Below, piece by piece: positions 57,073 through 59,076 of a stretch of 59,076 bases of DNA. The DNA comes from a virus: IMG/VR virus record IMGVR_UViG_3300043353_000061, positions 1 to 59,076 of that record. One strand, 5' to 3'. Each line of letters opens with the position of its first letter. Position 1 is the stretch's first letter. The translations under genes and the position numbers were made by a program. The notes beneath the pieces were generated by a model, which searched no databases, had not been told where the DNA came from, and saw nothing but the letters and a program-made list of their open reading frames with translations.

Positions 57073-57680
57073 TCGCCGCCCTCTGGAGTTGTGGCCGTCC
57101 CACCGAGTATCATCCGCACCAGTGCGATCTTCTCCGCCTCGGTCATGCCGTCCACCGGCTTGTCGTCATCCTTGAACAACCCGAGCTTCTTGCACAGCTT
57201 GTCGAGCGCGTCGAGCTTGCTGTACAGCTTGTACTCGACCTCCTCGACCTCCTCGACCAGATCATCGGACGCCTTCGACTTCACCTTCCGCCGCTTCACC
57301 TTGGCCACCTGGACGGCCTTCCGGGCGAGCGGGCGGATGCGGCTCGGCGGCTTCGCCCGGTCGAACTCGCCCTCGACCTCCTCGAACACCTCGCCGATGT
57401 CGGAGAACGCGACCGCCGCCAACTCCTTCAACACCTTCAGCCCGGAGATGCGGAGGTCGCGGGCGTACCCCTCCCGCATCGCCTGGAGTTCCGCCTGAAT
57501 GCTAGGGTTCGCTAGAAGCTTTGACGATTCGCACCGGGCCGTCCCGTAGGAGTGTTCGGGGAACGCCTTCAGGTAGGCCTGGGTGGCGTTGCCGTCGAAC
57601 GCGATGTACTCCTCGAGGAATCGCCGCTGTGACGTGGTGACTCCCAGGTCGCTCACCAACTTGGGCGTGCCCGTGGACAT
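57069..57680 (-). CDS. terS: Small terminase subunit (203 aa)
   Basis: SQRRFLEEYIAFDGNATQAY, ESSKLLANPSIQAELQAMRE and the KVLKELAAVAFSDIGEVFEE part match Terminase_2 small subunits, with the DNA-binding helix-turn-helix first and a C-terminal oligomerisation helix. It recognises the packaging site. Confidence 0.9.
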   Translation of the reverse strand: MSTGTPKLVSDLGVTTSQRRFLEEYIAFDGNATQAYLKAFPEHSYGTARCESSKLLANPSIQAELQAMREGYARDLRISGLKVLKELAAVAFSDIGEVFEEVEGEFDRAKPPSRIRPLARKAVQVAKVKRRKVKSKASDDLVEEVEEVEYKLYSKLDALDKLCKKLGLFKDDDKPVDGMTEAEKIALVRMILGGTATTPEGGE

Positions 57681-57683
57681 GGC

Positions 57684-57872
57684 TCAGGTATCTTGGCCCG
57701 TGGGCGGGGAACCGGCGTTGGGCTGGTGTTCGGCGGCGTGCAGGAAGTGCTGCCGGGTGTCACGCTCGCCGGCCTTGTACCCCGCGATGTACCCGAGTAT
57801 CGGGTAGCCAACCGCCATGAGGATCAGCAGGGCAAGAGTGCCCCGCGCCCGGTCTGCTTCGTTAAGTTGCAT
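57684..57872 (-). CDS. Small membrane protein (62 aa)
   Basis: LALLILMAVGYPILGYIAGY is one membrane helix; a polar tail follows. Overlaps the previous gene by 11 bases. Its 3' end contains the terminase late promoter element. Confidence 0.55.
   Translation of the reverse strand: MQLNEADRARGTLALLILMAVGYPILGYIAGYKAGERDTRQHFLHAAEHQPNAGSPPTGQDT
57706..57718 (-). promoter_or_regulatory. Late promoter element, terminase operon
   Basis: ACGCCGGTTCCCC on the minus strand, 25 nt before the ATG at 57680. CAAGAT lies one base off the usual -10 position, so transcripts would begin a few bases before the ATG. Confidence 0.65.
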
Positions 57873-58110
57873 GGGGTTGGCACTCTGGTTTCGGCGGCCC
57901 CTGCTGGGCGTGTAACTGCTTGAGTTGTGGGTACAGTTCCTTGTACCTTCGCTCCGTCCAATCCCGCACCAGTTGGTCAACGATCTGCGTTACCGATCGC
58001 CCCTCGACGGTGGAGATCCATACCAACTTGTCCAAGACATCCACAACCATCCGCACCTGTCGCGTCTTGCCGCTCACAGTCGGCGGTCGTCCGGCCTTGC
58101 GCTTCGCCAT
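57862..58110 (-). CDS. RHH-type DNA-binding protein (82 aa)
   Basis: KTRQVRMVVDVLDKLVWIST followed by EGRSVTQIVDQLVRDWTERR is the ribbon-helix-helix plan. Ahead of the terminase genes; possibly a regulator of late genes. Confidence 0.65.
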   Translation of the reverse strand: MAKRKAGRPPTVSGKTRQVRMVVDVLDKLVWISTVEGRSVTQIVDQLVRDWTERRYKELYPQLKQLHAQQGPPKPECQPHAT

Positions 58111-58111
58111 C

Positions 58112-58594
58112 TCATTCCTCCATCAGTTTCGGGTCGAACAGCCCCAACCCCACATTTTCATCCCCCTCCTCGTCCCACTCGTCCGCCGCCGGCTGCACCC
58201 CCACCCCGTTCTTCCGCACCCACCACAGCACCTCAACCGCGTCCTGCGGGCTGTCCAGGGGCGGGCCATCCGCGAGCGGGTAGATTGACTCAGGGACGTA
58301 GCCGGAGAACAGGCACGCCTTGCACCCACCAGTGTTACACCCCTCGCAGTCCTTCGACGGCTTGAGCGCCCGCACGGCTCTAATCAGGTCCACCAGCACC
58401 AGCGGGATGAACTCGGTGCGGGATGCGATGTCCACCGGGGCAAAGAGGTAGTTCCCCCGCCGATCGACCGCCCTTCTTAGCAACCTCCCCGCCGGCCCTT
58501 TCACCACCTCGCTCAGCAGGTGGGTAGACATGCCCAGCAACCGCACGGCCGCTTCATACCGCCCTCGCTCGTCGGCCGGCGTGACCTGTCTCAT
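58112..58594 (-). CDS. Hypothetical protein with Cys cluster (160 aa)
   Basis: Start at the ATG 58594 with GGAGG 8 nt upstream. CEGCNTGGCKACLFSG (about 83-98) is a likely metal site; the last third is acidic. Not recognised. Confidence 0.65.
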   Translation of the reverse strand: MRQVTPADERGRYEAAVRLLGMSTHLLSEVVKGPAGRLLRRAVDRRGNYLFAPVDIASRTEFIPLVLVDLIRAVRALKPSKDCEGCNTGGCKACLFSGYVPESIYPLADGPPLDSPQDAVEVLWWVRKNGVGVQPAADEWDEEGDENVGLGLFDPKLMEE

Positions 58595-58628
58595 GCGGAC
58601 CACCTCCGGGGGAAGCATACCACGCGCC

Positions 58629-58751
58629 CTACTTCCAGAACGCCGGGAACCCCTGGAAGGCCCACGCGACCGCGCACACGGCGACCGCCAGGCCGATCAG
58701 GGCGAGGAAGCACCCGCACCCGATACAGCCGACGTCGGCATCGTCGCTCAT
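58629..58751 (-). CDS. Small membrane protein (40 aa)
   Basis: The ATG at 58751 overlaps the VRR-NUC stop (ATGA). CIGCGCFLALIGLAVAVCAV is a Cys-containing membrane helix; tail FQGFPAFWK. Unknown. Confidence 0.55.
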   Translation of the reverse strand: MSDDADVGCIGCGCFLALIGLAVAVCAVAWAFQGFPAFWK

Positions 58752-59053
58752 GTCAGCACCTCGCGGATGATGGCCATGTCTTTCGGCGTCCAACAGAACG
58801 CCGGGATGCCCGCGGCCGCGAACGCCGCGAGCCAAAGTTTCTGCTCCGGTCTCGGCTTCTTGCCCACCCGCTTCAGCTCGGCCACCCAGAGCGATTCGCC
58901 CCGCATCCCGACCAGATCGGGGAACCCCGTGGCGCTCACACGGCGGCTGTCAGGCACGGAGTACACCGTCCACCCCAACAGGTGAGCAAGTTGAATGACC
59001 TGCCTTTGAAACTCAGCCTCGGTTATCAACGGTATGCTTCCGTTTCCATTCAC
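58748..59053 (-). CDS. VRR-NUC-type nuclease (101 aa)
   Basis: TEAEFQRQVIQLAHLLGWTV, then the catalytic segment TGFPDLVGMRGESLWVAELK (PD...ExK order) and a C-terminal IPAFCWTPKD. This is the stand-alone viral VRR-NUC domain, usually a structure-specific nuclease, possibly a resolvase that trims branched DNA before packaging. GTG start at 59053. Confidence 0.88.
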   Translation of the reverse strand: MNGNGSIPLITEAEFQRQVIQLAHLLGWTVYSVPDSRRVSATGFPDLVGMRGESLWVAELKRVGKKPRPEQKLWLAAFAAAGIPAFCWTPKDMAIIREVLT

Positions 59054-59076
59054 GCGAGTGGCACGTCGTACATAGA

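Noticed and set aside
1-59076. CRISPR arrays, insertion sequences, retrons or diversity-generating retroelements
   Set aside because: No regularly spaced repeats, transposase or reverse transcriptase motifs were seen on either strand.

Overview
This window is almost wholly occupied by a temperate, tailed double-stranded DNA phage (a siphovirus-type, HK97-fold virion) that infects, or is integrated in, a planctomycete of the Gemmata group. The virion class follows from a Terminase_2-type small subunit, a large terminase, an HK97-type portal, prohead protease and major capsid protein, head-tail connector candidates, a tail tube candidate, a frameshifted tail chaperone and a short tape measure. 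The host call rests on two proteins that begin with the TIGR02996-type repeat-companion domain (5603-6430 and 48071-48838), a domain known mainly from Gemmata, and on high GC content. A tyrosine integrase (17842-18867) marks it as temperate. Names of families are recognised by eye; no database was searched.

Layout, following the dominant leftward transcription. Right end (59 to 53 kb): VRR-NUC nuclease, small and large terminase, portal. Next (53 to 41.8 kb): a 1198-residue protein with a metallopeptidase-like HEYAH motif, protease, capsid, decoration and connector genes. At 39.5-41.8 kb sits an accessory island with an XRE repressor, divergent operators, a membrane protein and a homing endonuclease. 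The tail genes (36.5-39.6 kb) are unusual in facing right. From 36.5 to 20 kb come further virion proteins, two glycosyltransferases, fibre and spike proteins (one with a GH5-type catalytic domain) and a cluster of very small membrane proteins that is probably the lysis region. The integrase follows. From 16.3 kb to the left end lies the early region: long runs of small, translationally coupled genes with two sigma-factor-like proteins, two Cro-like repressors, an Erf recombinase, a replication initiator with a candidate origin inside it, and two DNA methyltransferases.

The strongest new observation is a 13-base sequence, ACGCCGGTTCCCC, found eight times, each time just ahead of a late gene and pointing at it. 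In six of the eight the distance to the ATG is exactly 21 nt. A position-conserved A and T in the gap fit a -10 element that would place transcription start on the A of the ATG. I read this as a phage-specific late promoter giving leaderless mRNAs, possibly used by one of the two phage sigma-like proteins. The two small repressors also appear to be leaderless and share one promoter/operator design.

Other items of note: a 168-nt tRNA-like RNA with a long nested insertion, a methyltransferase gene whose second frame stays open, a structured 400-base intergenic region beside the integrase, and five HNH-type genes plus one AP2-domain gene. A gene cut by the left edge was reconstructed from the reverse strand. 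The module order would be natural if the two ends of the window join, but this cannot be shown from the sequence alone.
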